From Streptomyces sp. TBY4 (GTDB taxonomy: Bacteria > Actinomycetota > Actinomycetes > Streptomycetales > Streptomycetaceae), in assembly GCF_024213195.1 (NCBI RefSeq), contig NZ_JANAVF010000005.1, positions 310,001 to 374,000 on the forward strand: a stretch of DNA of 64,000 nt. Reading direction: 5' to 3'. Both the position numbers and the translations under genes were made by a program. Of the stretch, positions 16,401-24,653 are shown piece after piece. The notes under the pieces are model-generated. The model searched no databases. It saw nothing but the letters and a program-made list of their open reading frames with translations, and was not told the DNA's origin. The stretch's first letter is position 1; each line of letters begins with the position of its first letter.

Positions 16401-17234
16401 CTTGGTGGCCATCCAGCCGCCGAGGGCCAGCATGGCGACCTGGGCGAGGGCCGGTACGGCCTGCAGCGCCGGGGTGTAGCGGGAGTTCATCCGGATGCCG
16501 CGCATCCGTCCGGCGAACAGCCGGCGGCCGGCGTCGCGGAGCTTGCCGGTCTCCTGCTCCTCCTGGCCGAAGCCCTTGACGACGCGGACGCCGGTGACGG
16601 CCCCGTCGACGACGGTGGCGACGGCGGCGGCCTGGCTCTGGGCGTACCAGGTGGCGGGGAAGAGCTTCTTGCGGCTGCGCTTGGCGATGAACCAGAGGGC
16701 CGGGGCCATGAGCAGCGCGACGAGGGTCAGCAGCGGCGAGAGCCACAGCATGATCCCGAGGGATATCCCGAAGAGCAGGAAGTTGCCGATGGTCATGGGC
16801 AGCATGAAGAGCAGCCCTTGGATCAGCTGGAGGTCGGTGGTCGCCCGCCCCACGACCTGCCCGGTGGACAGCTCGTCCTGGCGGCGGCCGTCGAGCCGGG
16901 CGATGGTGTCGTACATGTCGGTGCGCAGGTCGTGCTGCACGTCGAGGGCGAGCCGGCCGCCGTAGTACCTGCGGATGTAGGTCAGCACGTACACGAGGAC
17001 GGCGGCGCCTATGAGCATCAGGGCCCAGGGCGTCATGGGCTTGCTGTGGTCGCCGATGACGTCGTCGAGGATCACCTTGGTGACGAGCGGTACGAGCGCC
17101 ATGACGGCCATGCCGCCGAGCGAGGACCCGAGGGCCAGCAGCACGTTGGCCTTGTACCGCCAGGTGTAGGCGGCGAGCCGCCTCCCCCACCCCTGTTTGC
17201 TTTCCGCCGCCGTTCCCGCCGTCGCCGTAGCCAC
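13440..17234 (-). CDS. Fused two-half ABC exporter (TMD-NBD-TMD-NBD)
   Basis: 1264 aa from the GTG at 17234, chosen because GGGAGG lies seven bases upstream; the longer frame adds 21 unconserved residues. Two complete exporter halves are joined in one chain. Each half has a six-helix membrane domain and an ATPase. The first ATPase has Walker A VGSSGSGKST and signature LSGGQRQR; the second has VGETGAGKST and LSAGQRQL. Both have a Walker B followed by the catalytic Glu (LLLDDATSA in the first, an Asp-for-Glu change; LLLDEATAA in the second). One site is therefore probably hydrolytically degenerate, as in heterodimeric exporters. The substrate is unknown; a lipid or drug is likely. Confidence 0.93.
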   Translation of the reverse strand: MATATAGTAAESKQGWGRRLAAYTWRYKANVLLALGSSLGGMAVMALVPLVTKVILDDVIGDHSKPMTPWALMLIGAAVLVYVLTYIRRYYGGRLALDVQHDLRTDMYDTIARLDGRRQDELSTGQVVGRATTDLQLIQGLLFMLPMTIGNFLLFGISLGIMLWLSPLLTLVALLMAPALWFIAKRSRKKLFPATWYAQSQAAAVATVVDGAVTGVRVVKGFGQEEQETGKLRDAGRRLFAGRMRGIRMNSRYTPALQAVPALAQVAMLALGGWMATKGQVTIGTFVAFSTYLAQLVGPVRMLAMVLTVGQQARAGAERVFELIDTEPVIQEGTRELPADAPATVEFDDVRFGYDPERPVLDGFGLSIAEGETVALVGSSGSGKSTVSLLLPRFYDPDRGAVRVGGHDVRELTYDSLRDAIGLVPEDSFLFSDSIRANIAYGHPGATEDQIRAAARAAQAEGFIEALPAGYDTTVGEQGLTLSGGQRQRIALARAILTDPRLLLLDDATSAVDARVEHEIHEALRAVMAGRTTLLIAHRRSTLALADRIAVLDHGRLSDVGTHEELERRSALYRRLLTDPDALGAGSPRTPEAPLMEEFERDIERSIELEAEIDSEPVNAKRRVAGGITPELWQRQEEAEEKTTAPTGMPATPELLAQVAALPPADDTPDVDETRAASAEDSYNLGRLLRGFWAPLAISLGLVALDAGSGLLLPILIRHGIDQGVEAAALGAVWAASLLALGVVMAQWAAQFAETRMTGRTGERVLYALRVKIFAQLQRLGLDYYERELTGKIMTRMTTDVDALSSFLQTGLVTAVVSVLTFFGILVALLVLDVELALIVFATLPVLIIGTVFFRRKSVAAYELARDRVGLVNADLQESVAGLRIVQAFRRQRAGAVRFAERSDSYREARVRGQWLISVYFPFVQLLSSGAAAAVLIVGAGRVEAGTLTTGALVAYLLYIDLFFAPVQQLSQVFDGYQQATVSLGRIQGLLREPTSTPRPADPRPVPELRGEIAFEGVHFAYGTAEERGEKEPALTGISLRIPAGQTVAFVGETGAGKSTLVKMVARFYDPTAGRVTADGVDLRELDLTGYRHRLGVVPQEPYLFPGTVRDAIAYGRPQASDSEVEAAAHAVGAHAMIATLDGGYLHAVTERGRNLSAGQRQLIALARAELVDPDVLLLDEATAALDLATEALVNQATDRLAGKRTTLVVAHRLTTAARADRVVVMDRGRVAEDGTHAELLARGGRYAELWRTFAGEDEPAAAA

Positions 17235-17350
17235 GTACTGCCTCCCCGTTCGTCCTGCCCTGCCGGAAGCGCCAACGCTCCGACCGGCGGATTTCATCCC
17301 GCCGCAACAATTCGAACTGGGTTGCCCGCATCCCGCGCGCGGTACTGGGC

Positions 17351-18055
17351 CTACGGGGCGTCCGCCCGGGCGGGGGCGGGGAGCGGCTCCACCACGGGGG
17401 GCTTGGCGAGGGGCTGGTTCTCGCAGCCGAGGGCGTCAGTGACCCGGCGGGCCAGCAGATAGGTGAGGGTCATGCGGCTGTCCTTGGCCGCCTGGTCCAG
17501 CTCCAGCCGTCGGGGACTGAAGGTGTACCGCAGCTCCGCCTCCAGCCAGACCTTCCGCGAGCGCGCCGCGAGTTTGCCGGGCAGGTCGCACGGGATGAGC
17601 AGGTTCGACCGGCTTGCGGTCGTCAGGCCGAACTCCGACACGCCGATGTTCGTCAGGCCGCGCACACCGTTCAGCTCGTAGGCCACGTCGTCGAAGTACG
17701 GCCGGCCCTCGGAGCCCCGCAGGACCCATCCGGCCACGAGGACCATGTGGGCGATGTCGAGGTCCACGATCCGCTTGTACGCGCAGGCGTTGGCGCCGAA
17801 GGAGGTCTTCTTCGGGCCGATCGACGGCAGTGCCTGTTCCATCGTCTTCGCCAGGGCACTCGTGGAGTCGAGCACCTGCGTTTCGTACGACTCCCGCGCC
17901 AGGACCTCCCGCACCAGTGCGTCCTCCCGCGAGTCGGCGCCGAGCCCACACGGGTGCGCGGCGGGCTCTCCGGAGCCCGGGGTGCACGACGCCAGGGGCA
18001 GGAGGAGCAGGAGGGACACGAGCGCGGCGGCCGCCGGCCGGGCGGAAATCCTCAT
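17351..18055 (-). CDS. Secreted lipoprotein of unknown function
   Basis: 234 aa from the ATG at 18055 (MRISARPAAA). A hydrophobic stretch ends in the lipobox LASC, so the protein should be anchored outside the membrane through the cysteine. The mature part has no recognised domain. It is 117 bp upstream of the ABC exporter on the same strand and may share its transcript. The next gene upstream ends 16 bp before it. Confidence 0.75.
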   Translation of the reverse strand: MRISARPAAAALVSLLLLLPLASCTPGSGEPAAHPCGLGADSREDALVREVLARESYETQVLDSTSALAKTMEQALPSIGPKKTSFGANACAYKRIVDLDIAHMVLVAGWVLRGSEGRPYFDDVAYELNGVRGLTNIGVSEFGLTTASRSNLLIPCDLPGKLAARSRKVWLEAELRYTFSPRRLELDQAAKDSRMTLTYLLARRVTDALGCENQPLAKPPVVEPLPAPARADAP

Positions 18056-18071
18056 CCGCCCACGGAACGGC

Positions 18072-19739
18072 CTACAGGTGTGTCGGGGCGAACATCCGCA
18101 AGGCGGCCGGGAGAACAACCACCGAAGGACCCGGCGTCCTGAGGGCCTTGGTCAGGTCCTCGCGGAGGCCCTCCGGGGTGGTGGTGGTCGCCGGTACGCC
18201 GAAGGAGGCCGCCAGGGCGGCGAAGTCGGGGCGGGTCAGGGCCGTGCCCGTCTCGCAGCCGTACTCGCGCAGGATGCCGTAGCCACCGTCGTCCACGATC
18301 AGCCAGGTGACGTCCAGGTCGTGCTGGCGGGCGGTGGCCAGGTCGGCGATCGAGTACATCGCGCCGCCGTCGCCGGAGACCGCGAGGACCGGGGTGTCCG
18401 GCTCCGCCACGGCCGCGCCGAGGGCCGCCGGGAAGGCGTAGCCGAGGCCGCCCGCGCCCTGCGCCGAGTGCATGGTGTTGGGGTGCTTGGGGTCGAAGGC
18501 CGACCAGGCCCAGTAGGACAGGATCGTCATGTCCCAGAAGGACGGGGAGCGCGGGGGAAGGGCCTGCCGGATCGAGGTCAGGAGCTGCTGCTCCAGGGTC
18601 AGGTCCTGGGCGGCGAGGCGGGCCGCGATGTCGGCGAGGAGCAGGGCCACGCGCTCGGGGGCCTGCGGGTCGGGCCGCTCGGCCACCGTTTCGAGGAGGG
18701 CCTGCAGGGCGAGGCGGGCGTCCGCGTGGATGCCGAGGCCGGCGTGGTTGGACTCCAGCTTGCCGAGGTCCGCCTCGATCTGGACGACCCGGCCCTCCGG
18801 GAAGAACGTGTGGTAGTTCGAGGACAGCTCGCCCAGGCCGGAGCCGACGACGAGGAGGACGTCGGCGTCCTCCAGGAAGTCCGTCATGTGGCGGTCCTCC
18901 AGCCAGGACTGGAGGGACAGCGGGTGGGTCCAGGGGAAGGCCCCCTTGCCGCCGAAGGTGGTGACGACGGGGGCGTTCAGGCGTTCCGCGAGCTGCTTCA
19001 GCTTGCCGGCCGCGTCCGAGCGGATCACCCCGCCGCCCGCGATGATCACCGGGCGTTCGGCGTTCTCCAGCCAGTGCGCGGCCAGCGCGGTCAGCTCCGG
19101 ACGGGGGGCCAGCTCGTGCGGGGTCGCGTCCATGCCCGTGACCTGCGGGAGGAGGGTTTCGGCGCGCAGCACGTCCTCGGGGATCTCCACCCAGACCGGG
19201 CCGTGCGGGGCGGTCAGCGCCGATTCCCAGGCCTCGGCGATCACGGACGGGATCTGGGAGGGGGTCCGGGCGGTGTGCACGGACTTGACCACGTCCCGGA
19301 AGGAGGCCGCCTGGTCGCGCAGCTCGTGCAGGTGGCCGCGCCGGCCGCCGCCCAGGCCCGGGGTCGGGACCTGCGAGGCGATCGCCAGGACGGGCGCGGA
19401 GGCCGCAGCCGCCTCGGCCAGGGCCGGGAGCGCCATGAGCGCGCCCGGGCCCGTGGACAGCAGGAGGGGGGCCGCCTCTCCGGTCGTCCGGCCGTACGCG
19501 TCGGCGGCGAACCCGGCGTTGTTTTCCGTACGCAGGCCGACGAGGCGCAGGTCCGAGCGGCCGACGGCGTCGAAGAGGCCGAGCGCGTGCTGGCCGGGCA
19601 GGCCGAAGACAGTGGTCGCGCCGAGCGAGCACAGCGTCTCCACGACCAGGTCCCCGCCCGTGCGCCCGGGTGGCGGCGCGAGTGCGGCCGCCTTCTGGGC
19701 TTCGGTGGGACGGAGTACCAGGTCGTGGTCGTGCGTCAC
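18072..19739 (-). CDS. Thiamine-pyrophosphate enzyme of the acetolactate synthase/decarboxylase family
   Basis: 555 aa from the GTG at 19739. The three domains are in the usual order. The glutamate that activates TPP lies in TENNAGFAADAYGR, and the TPP-binding motif begins GDGGAMYSIADL. That motif normally ends in Asn-Asn; here it ends in Asp-Asp (VDDGGYG), so this is not a standard acetolactate synthase. The start lies four bases after the stop of the ureohydrolase gene, so the two are translationally coupled. A decarboxylase acting on 2-ketoarginine (AruI-like), feeding a guanidino compound to the partner, would fit this pairing; that is inference. Confidence 0.8.
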   Translation of the reverse strand: MTHDHDLVLRPTEAQKAAALAPPPGRTGGDLVVETLCSLGATTVFGLPGQHALGLFDAVGRSDLRLVGLRTENNAGFAADAYGRTTGEAAPLLLSTGPGALMALPALAEAAAASAPVLAIASQVPTPGLGGGRRGHLHELRDQAASFRDVVKSVHTARTPSQIPSVIAEAWESALTAPHGPVWVEIPEDVLRAETLLPQVTGMDATPHELAPRPELTALAAHWLENAERPVIIAGGGVIRSDAAGKLKQLAERLNAPVVTTFGGKGAFPWTHPLSLQSWLEDRHMTDFLEDADVLLVVGSGLGELSSNYHTFFPEGRVVQIEADLGKLESNHAGLGIHADARLALQALLETVAERPDPQAPERVALLLADIAARLAAQDLTLEQQLLTSIRQALPPRSPSFWDMTILSYWAWSAFDPKHPNTMHSAQGAGGLGYAFPAALGAAVAEPDTPVLAVSGDGGAMYSIADLATARQHDLDVTWLIVDDGGYGILREYGCETGTALTRPDFAALAASFGVPATTTTPEGLREDLTKALRTPGPSVVVLPAALRMFAPTHL

Positions 19740-19743
19740 GCTC

Positions 19744-20715
19744 TTAGTTGCCCTTCGCCTTCGCCGCACTGATCTGACGGCTCATGATCGTGGTCAGCTC
19801 GTACGCGGTGTGCGAGGCCGCGACCGAGGTGATCTCCGCGTGATCGTACGCCGGGGCGACCTCGACGACGTCCGCCGAGACCAGGTTGCAGGAGGAGAGT
19901 CCGCGGATGATCTCCAGGAGCTCGCGGGAGGTCATGCCGCCCGCCTCCGGGGTGCCGGTGCCGGGCGCGTGCGCCGGGTCCAGCACGTCGATGTCGATGG
20001 AGATGTACAGCGGGCGGTCGCCGATGCGCTGGCGGAGCTGGTCCGCGACCTCGTCGGCGCCGCGCCGGTAGACGTCGGCCGAGGTGACGATGCCGAAGCC
20101 CATCTTGGCGTCGTCGTCCAGGTCCTGCTTGCCGTACAGCGGGCCGCGGGTGCCGACGTGGGAGAGCGCCTCGGTGTCGAGGATGCCCTCCTCCACCGCG
20201 CGGCGGAACGGGGTGCCGTGCGTGTACTCGGCGCCGAAGTACGTGTCCCAGGTGTCCAGGTGGGCGTCGAAGTGGAGCAGCGCGACCGGGCCGTGCTTCT
20301 TCGCCACCGAGCGGAGCAGGGGCAGCGCGATGGTGTGGTCGCCGCCGAGGGTCATCAGGCGGGAGCCGCCCGCGATCAGCTCGTCGGCCGCAGCCTCGAT
20401 CGTGTCGACGGCCTCGTTGATGTTGAAGGGGTTCGCCGCGATGTCGCCGGCGTCGGCGACCTGCGCGAGGGCGAACGGGGAGGCGTCCTGCGCCGGGTTG
20501 TACGGGCGCAGCAGGCGGGAGGCCTCACGGATGGCGTTGCCGCCGAAGCGGGCGCCGGGGCGGTACGAGACTCCGGAGTCGAACGGCACGCCGACGACGG
20601 CCACGTCGGCCTTGCCGCCGACCTCGTCCAGGCGGGGCAGCCGGGCGAAGGTCGCGGGGCCCGCGTAGCGCGGGATGCGGGAGGAGTCGACGGGGCCGCG
20701 CGGCTGCGTGCTCAT
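19744..20715 (-). CDS. speB: Agmatinase / guanidinobutyrase-type ureohydrolase
   Basis: 323 aa from the ATG at 20715. All metal-binding blocks of the arginase superfamily are present: [20 protein letters not shown] with the following [13 protein letters not shown], and [22 protein letters not shown]. The binuclear manganese site is therefore intact. It hydrolyses a guanidino compound to urea and the amine; agmatine, giving putrescine, is the default call. The coupled TPP enzyme downstream leaves 4-guanidinobutyrate as an alternative. It is divergent from a PucR regulator. Confidence 0.88.
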   Translation of the reverse strand: MSTQPRGPVDSSRIPRYAGPATFARLPRLDEVGGKADVAVVGVPFDSGVSYRPGARFGGNAIREASRLLRPYNPAQDASPFALAQVADAGDIAANPFNINEAVDTIEAAADELIAGGSRLMTLGGDHTIALPLLRSVAKKHGPVALLHFDAHLDTWDTYFGAEYTHGTPFRRAVEEGILDTEALSHVGTRGPLYGKQDLDDDAKMGFGIVTSADVYRRGADEVADQLRQRIGDRPLYISIDIDVLDPAHAPGTGTPEAGGMTSRELLEIIRGLSSCNLVSADVVEVAPAYDHAEITSVAASHTAYELTTIMSRQISAAKAKGN

Positions 20716-20832
20716 GGGGGGGCCTTCCGGGGAGGTTGCGGTGCGGTCCTTCGAGCGTAAACGGACATCCCGGGGCAGCGAAGTGTACGTTTCATCCATC
20801 CCGCCCTCCCTCTATGTACGGAGTATCCATCC

Positions 20833-22308
20833 ATGGAAGCCCCTCCCACCCCGCCGGTGGCGCTGGCCCGGCTGCTCGCCGACCACGAGCTGGGGCTGCG
20901 CCACCTGGCCGGACCCGCCGAGGCCGAGCTGCACGGGGTGCACGCCTCCGAGATGGCGGACCCGTCCCCGTACCTCCTGGGCGGCGAGCTCCTCCTCACG
21001 GCGGGGGCGGGCCTGGCGGAATCCGGCCCGGCGGGGGCGGGCCTCGCGGGGGCGGGCCTCCCTGAGGCGGGCCTCGCGGGCCCCGGGCCGGGCCGCACCG
21101 ATGCCGGGCCGTACGTGGCCGGGCTGGTCCGGGCCGGGGCCGGCGCCCTCGGCTTCGGGGTGACCCCGGTGCACGAGACCGTGCCGCGGTCCCTCGTCGA
21201 GGCCTGCGACCGGTACGGGCTGCCCCTGGTCGAGGTGCCGCCCGGAACCCCCTTCACGGCGGTCGGCCGGAGCGTCTGGCGGCTGATGGCCCGGGCCCGG
21301 ACCGCCGAGCTCCGCCGGGTGACCGAGGCCCAGCAGTCCCTGGCGGCGGCCGCCGCCCGCCCGGACCCGGTCCCGGCGGTCCTGCGCCGCCTGGCGGCGA
21401 CCCTGGGCGGCTGGGCCGGGCTGCTCCCCGCCACCCCGCCGGAGCCGCCGGCGGCGGGGGCCGGCGCCGTCCCCGGGGTCTTCGCCGGGGCCCTCCCCGC
21501 GCCCGGGGTGCTGGAGGCGCTGGCCGGACTGGCCCCCCGGGTGGGGCCCGGGGCGGCCGCCACCGCCACGGGGGTGCACGACGGGGTCCAGCTCTCGGTG
21601 CACGGCCTCGGCGGGGGGCCGGTGCTCGCGCTGGCGACCCCCTCGCGGGCTCCCGGGGACCACACCGTCGCCTCGGTGGCGGCCGTCCTGCTGACCCTGC
21701 TCACCGCGCACCGCCCGGCCGGGGCGGAAGCCGCCCTGACCCGGCTGCTGCTCGGCGGGGATCCGGCCGGGGCGCTGGGCTCCGGGCCCTGGTACGCCGT
21801 CCACGCCCGCGGCGGCGGCGACCCGCGGGCCCTGGCGGCCGCGCTGGGCACCGTACTGCTGGACCCGCGCGAGGACCCCGTACGCCTGCTGACCGACCGG
21901 GAGCCCGAGCCGCAGGCCGGGTGGCGGCTCGGGGTCAGTGCCCCGGCCGCGCCCGAGGGCCTGCCCGGCGCCGACGCGCAGGCCGGGCGGGCCCTGGAAC
22001 GCGCCGAGGCGGCCCGTACCCCGCTGGCCCGCCACACGGAGCCCGGCCTCGCCGGCCTGGTCGGCGCGGCCGAGGCCCGGGCCCACGCCGAGTCCCTGCT
22101 CGGCCCCCTCTCCCCCGCGCTCCGGGACACCCTGCGCAGCTGGCTGGCCCACCACGGCAGCTGGGACCGCAGCGCGGCCGCCCTCGGCATCCACCGCAAC
22201 ACCGTCCGCCAGCGCATCGCCCGCGCCGCCGCCCTGCTGGGCGACGCCGACCTGGACGACCCGGACACCCGGATGGAGCTCTGGTTCGCCCTGCGCCTGC
22301 TGTCCTAG
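20833..22308 (+). CDS. PucR-family transcriptional regulator
   Basis: 491 aa. An N-terminal PucR domain (residues about 10-150) is interrupted by a Gly/Ala/Pro-rich insert near residues 58-90 with repeats of the type AGAGL. A GGDEF-like middle follows, and the C-terminus is the PucR helix-turn-helix (WDRSAAALGIHRNTVRQRI). Such regulators control purine, amine or amino-acid use. It is divergent from the ureohydrolase/TPP pair across 117 bp and is the likely regulator of that pair. Confidence 0.85.
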   Translation: MEAPPTPPVALARLLADHELGLRHLAGPAEAELHGVHASEMADPSPYLLGGELLLTAGAGLAESGPAGAGLAGAGLPEAGLAGPGPGRTDAGPYVAGLVRAGAGALGFGVTPVHETVPRSLVEACDRYGLPLVEVPPGTPFTAVGRSVWRLMARARTAELRRVTEAQQSLAAAAARPDPVPAVLRRLAATLGGWAGLLPATPPEPPAAGAGAVPGVFAGALPAPGVLEALAGLAPRVGPGAAATATGVHDGVQLSVHGLGGGPVLALATPSRAPGDHTVASVAAVLLTLLTAHRPAGAEAALTRLLLGGDPAGALGSGPWYAVHARGGGDPRALAAALGTVLLDPREDPVRLLTDREPEPQAGWRLGVSAPAAPEGLPGADAQAGRALERAEAARTPLARHTEPGLAGLVGAAEARAHAESLLGPLSPALRDTLRSWLAHHGSWDRSAAALGIHRNTVRQRIARAAALLGDADLDDPDTRMELWFALRLLS

Positions 22309-22336
22309 GGGGTGTCGGCGGGCCGGCCGGGACCCG

Positions 22337-23209
22337 TCACGGGTTGGCGGTCACCTCGAAGCCCGCTCCGTAGACGTCGGCGGGGTCCGCCGCGTCGCGG
22401 GTGCGGAGGTCGGCCATGATGTTCGCCGAGCTCGTGTACGCGTACATGGGGAAGCCGAGGATGATCGCCTTGGTGATGCCCGCCCAGGGGCCCTCGGCCC
22501 GGCCCCCGTTGGCCTGCGACGGGTACGCCGATCCCGGTACGTGCCAGATCGTGGGGCCGCCGGAGTCGCCGGCCTTGTGCTGGGGGTGGGCCTGGTAGAC
22601 GCCCCGGTCGTTGTTGGTGATCCGGCCGTACCAGACGCCGAGCTGGCCGGAGACGACCAGCTCGTTGTTGTTGAACCAGGCGGCGCCGATCAGCCGCTCG
22701 TTGTTCAGCGGCGGGGTGAGCGCGTTGGGGCTGGGTATCCCGCCGGGCACCTCCATCACACCGGTCTGCTTCAGGTGCGGCCCCTGGGAGGAGAGCGTCA
22801 CGCCCGCCACCAGCTCGATGACCATGTAGTCCTTGGCCAGGTGTCCGGTGCTGGACCCCTCCGGGTCCTTGAACCAGCGGACGTACCCGATGGGCCCCCA
22901 GGCGATGTCCTGCCGGTGGTAGACCGGGATGATGTCCTCGCGGATCTCGCGGTCGGCGTAGGCGGGGCCGGAGATGCAGTGCCCGGCCGAGATCGCGATC
23001 TTCCGCCCGTAGTCGTCGTTGCCGACGGCCCCGATGGTGCAGAAGGAGTCGGGGCGGGCGGGGTCGAAGGCGATCTGCATCGCGTTGTGCACGCGCTTCT
23101 CCTGCCGGGGCGCCTCCGCCTGCTGCCGCTGCGCGGCGCCGGCCGTGCCCGCGCCGAGCACCACGGTGGCGGCGAGGGCAGCCGTGAGGCTCAACAGTCT
23201 CCTGATCAT
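22337..23209 (-). CDS. Secreted trypsin-like serine protease
   Basis: 290 aa from the ATG at 23209. A signal peptide (MIRRLLSLTAALAATVVLGA) ends near GTAGAA. The triad can be placed: His in SAGHC, Asp in KDYMVIELV and Ser in AGDSGGPTIW. A possible short pro-region lies between the signal peptide and FCTIGAVG. It is an extracellular chymotrypsin-fold protease, probably involved in protein scavenging. It is convergent with the PucR gene. Confidence 0.85.
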   Translation of the reverse strand: MIRRLLSLTAALAATVVLGAGTAGAAQRQQAEAPRQEKRVHNAMQIAFDPARPDSFCTIGAVGNDDYGRKIAISAGHCISGPAYADREIREDIIPVYHRQDIAWGPIGYVRWFKDPEGSSTGHLAKDYMVIELVAGVTLSSQGPHLKQTGVMEVPGGIPSPNALTPPLNNERLIGAAWFNNNELVVSGQLGVWYGRITNNDRGVYQAHPQHKAGDSGGPTIWHVPGSAYPSQANGGRAEGPWAGITKAIILGFPMYAYTSSANIMADLRTRDAADPADVYGAGFEVTANP

Positions 23210-23413
23210 GCCGGTTCCTGTTCTTTCGGGGACGGGGCCCGGGGCCCGCGACCTGGAGGCACGAGTCAAGCCGCGGGGACGGTGGCGGCAGAAGGGGGTA
23301 TCCGGCCAGTCGCCATTGGCCACATCGCCGGGGGCCGCTGCGCGGCACCGGGTCGCGGAAAGGGCCCGGGTCACACCGCTCCGCCCTGGACAGCCGGAGT
23401 GACCGCCGGGTAA

Positions 23414-23442
23414 CTTAGCTATGAGCAAGCGCTTAGCTATGA
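23414..23442 (+). repeat. Two 11-bp direct repeats upstream of the acyl-CoA dehydrogenase
   Basis: CTTAGCTATGA occurs at 23414-23424 and 23432-23442, 18 bases apart. The segment between them includes AAGCGCTT, a short palindrome. The position, 36-64 bases before the start at 23478, suits an operator or promoter element. Confidence 0.5.
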
Positions 23443-23477
23443 AAGCGGCGGACCGCCGCGACCGAAGGGAGCCGGCC

Positions 23478-24635
23478 GTGCGCCGTACCGTTTTCAACGA
23501 GGACCACGAGGCGTTCCGCGAGACCATCCGCGCCTTCATCGAGGCCGAGGTCGTCCCGGTCTACGACGAGTGGTTCGCGGCCGGCCAGGCCCCGCGCGAG
23601 TTCTACTACAAGCTCGGCGAGCTGGGCATCTTCGGGATCAACGTCCCCGAGGAGTTCGGCGGCGCCGGCCTGGACACCCACAAGTTCGAGGCCGTCCTCT
23701 ACGAGGAGACCTCCCGCGCGGGCGTCAACTTCGGCGGCTCCGGCGTGCACGTGCTGCTCGCCCTCCCCTACATCAAGATGCTGGCGAGCGACGAGCAGAA
23801 GAAGCGCTTCCTGCCGAAGTTCGTCTCCGGCGAGGAGATGTGGGCCCTGGCGATGACCGAGCCGGGCACCGGCTCCGACGTCGCGGGCATGAAGACCACC
23901 GCCAAGCTCTCCGAGGACGGCACGCACTACGTCCTCAACGGCTCCAAGACCTTCATCACCGGCGGCGTGCACGCCGACCGCGTGATCGTCTGCGCCCGCA
24001 CCTCCGCCCCCAGCGAGGACGACCGCCGCTTCGGCATCTCCCTCTTCGCCGTGGACACCAAGTCCGAGGGCTACTCCATCGGCCGCAAGCTCGACAAGCT
24101 CGGCCTGCGCACCTCCGACACCGCCGAGCTGGCGTTCGTCGACGTGAAGGTCCCGGTCGAGGACCTGCTCGGCGAGGAGAACAAGGGCTTCTACTACCTC
24201 GGCGCCAACCTGCCGTCCGAGCGCTGGGGCATCGCCTTCGGCGCGTACGCACAGTCCAAGGCCGCCGTCCGCTTCGCCCAGCAGTACGTGACCGACCGCA
24301 CCGTCTTCGGCAAGCCGGTCGCGCACTTCCAGAACACCAAGTTCGAACTGGCCGCCTGCCAGGCCGAGGTGGACGCCGCCGAGGCCGTCGCCGACCGCGC
24401 CCTGGAGGCCCTGGACGCCGGTGAGCTCACCGCCGCCGAGGCCGCCTCCGCGAAGCTGTTCTGCACCGAGGTCGCGCACCGCGTCATCGACAAGTGCCTC
24501 CAGCTGCACGGCGGCTACGGCTACATGAACGAGTACCCGATCGCCCGCCTGTACGCCGACAACCGCGTGAACCGCATCTACGGCGGCACCAGCGAGGTCA
24601 TGAAGTCCATCATCGCCAAGTCGATGGGCCTGTAA
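23478..24635 (+). CDS. Acyl-CoA dehydrogenase
   Basis: 385 aa from the GTG at 23478, preceded by GAAGGGAG; an upstream ATG would add 19 residues. Features of the family: the FAD-contact motif MTEPGTGSDVAGM, LNGSKTFITGG, and the C-terminal signature LQLHGGYGYMNEYPIAR with IYGGTSEVMK. In this last motif the usual catalytic Glu of EGTSE is replaced by Gly (YGGTSE), as in the long-chain/isovaleryl-type enzymes that place the base elsewhere. It oxidises an acyl-CoA to the enoyl-CoA in fatty-acid or branched-chain catabolism. The thioesterase gene follows 18 bp downstream, so an operon is likely. Confidence 0.9.
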   Translation: MRRTVFNEDHEAFRETIRAFIEAEVVPVYDEWFAAGQAPREFYYKLGELGIFGINVPEEFGGAGLDTHKFEAVLYEETSRAGVNFGGSGVHVLLALPYIKMLASDEQKKRFLPKFVSGEEMWALAMTEPGTGSDVAGMKTTAKLSEDGTHYVLNGSKTFITGGVHADRVIVCARTSAPSEDDRRFGISLFAVDTKSEGYSIGRKLDKLGLRTSDTAELAFVDVKVPVEDLLGEENKGFYYLGANLPSERWGIAFGAYAQSKAAVRFAQQYVTDRTVFGKPVAHFQNTKFELAACQAEVDAAEAVADRALEALDAGELTAAEAASAKLFCTEVAHRVIDKCLQLHGGYGYMNEYPIARLYADNRVNRIYGGTSEVMKSIIAKSMGL

Positions 24636-24653
24636 GGGTCCTACCCTTCCCCC

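Noticed and set aside
13524..17462. Long open frame (about 1300 codons) on the + strand opposite the ABC exporter
   Set aside because: Its Gly/Asp/Val-rich composition is that of the antisense of a high-GC gene. The opposite strand encodes a complete exporter with all ATPase motifs.
18072..19739. Acetolactate synthase large subunit of branched-chain amino acid synthesis
   Set aside because: No small subunit or ilv genes nearby, the TPP motif ends in Asp-Asp, and the gene is coupled to a ureohydrolase.
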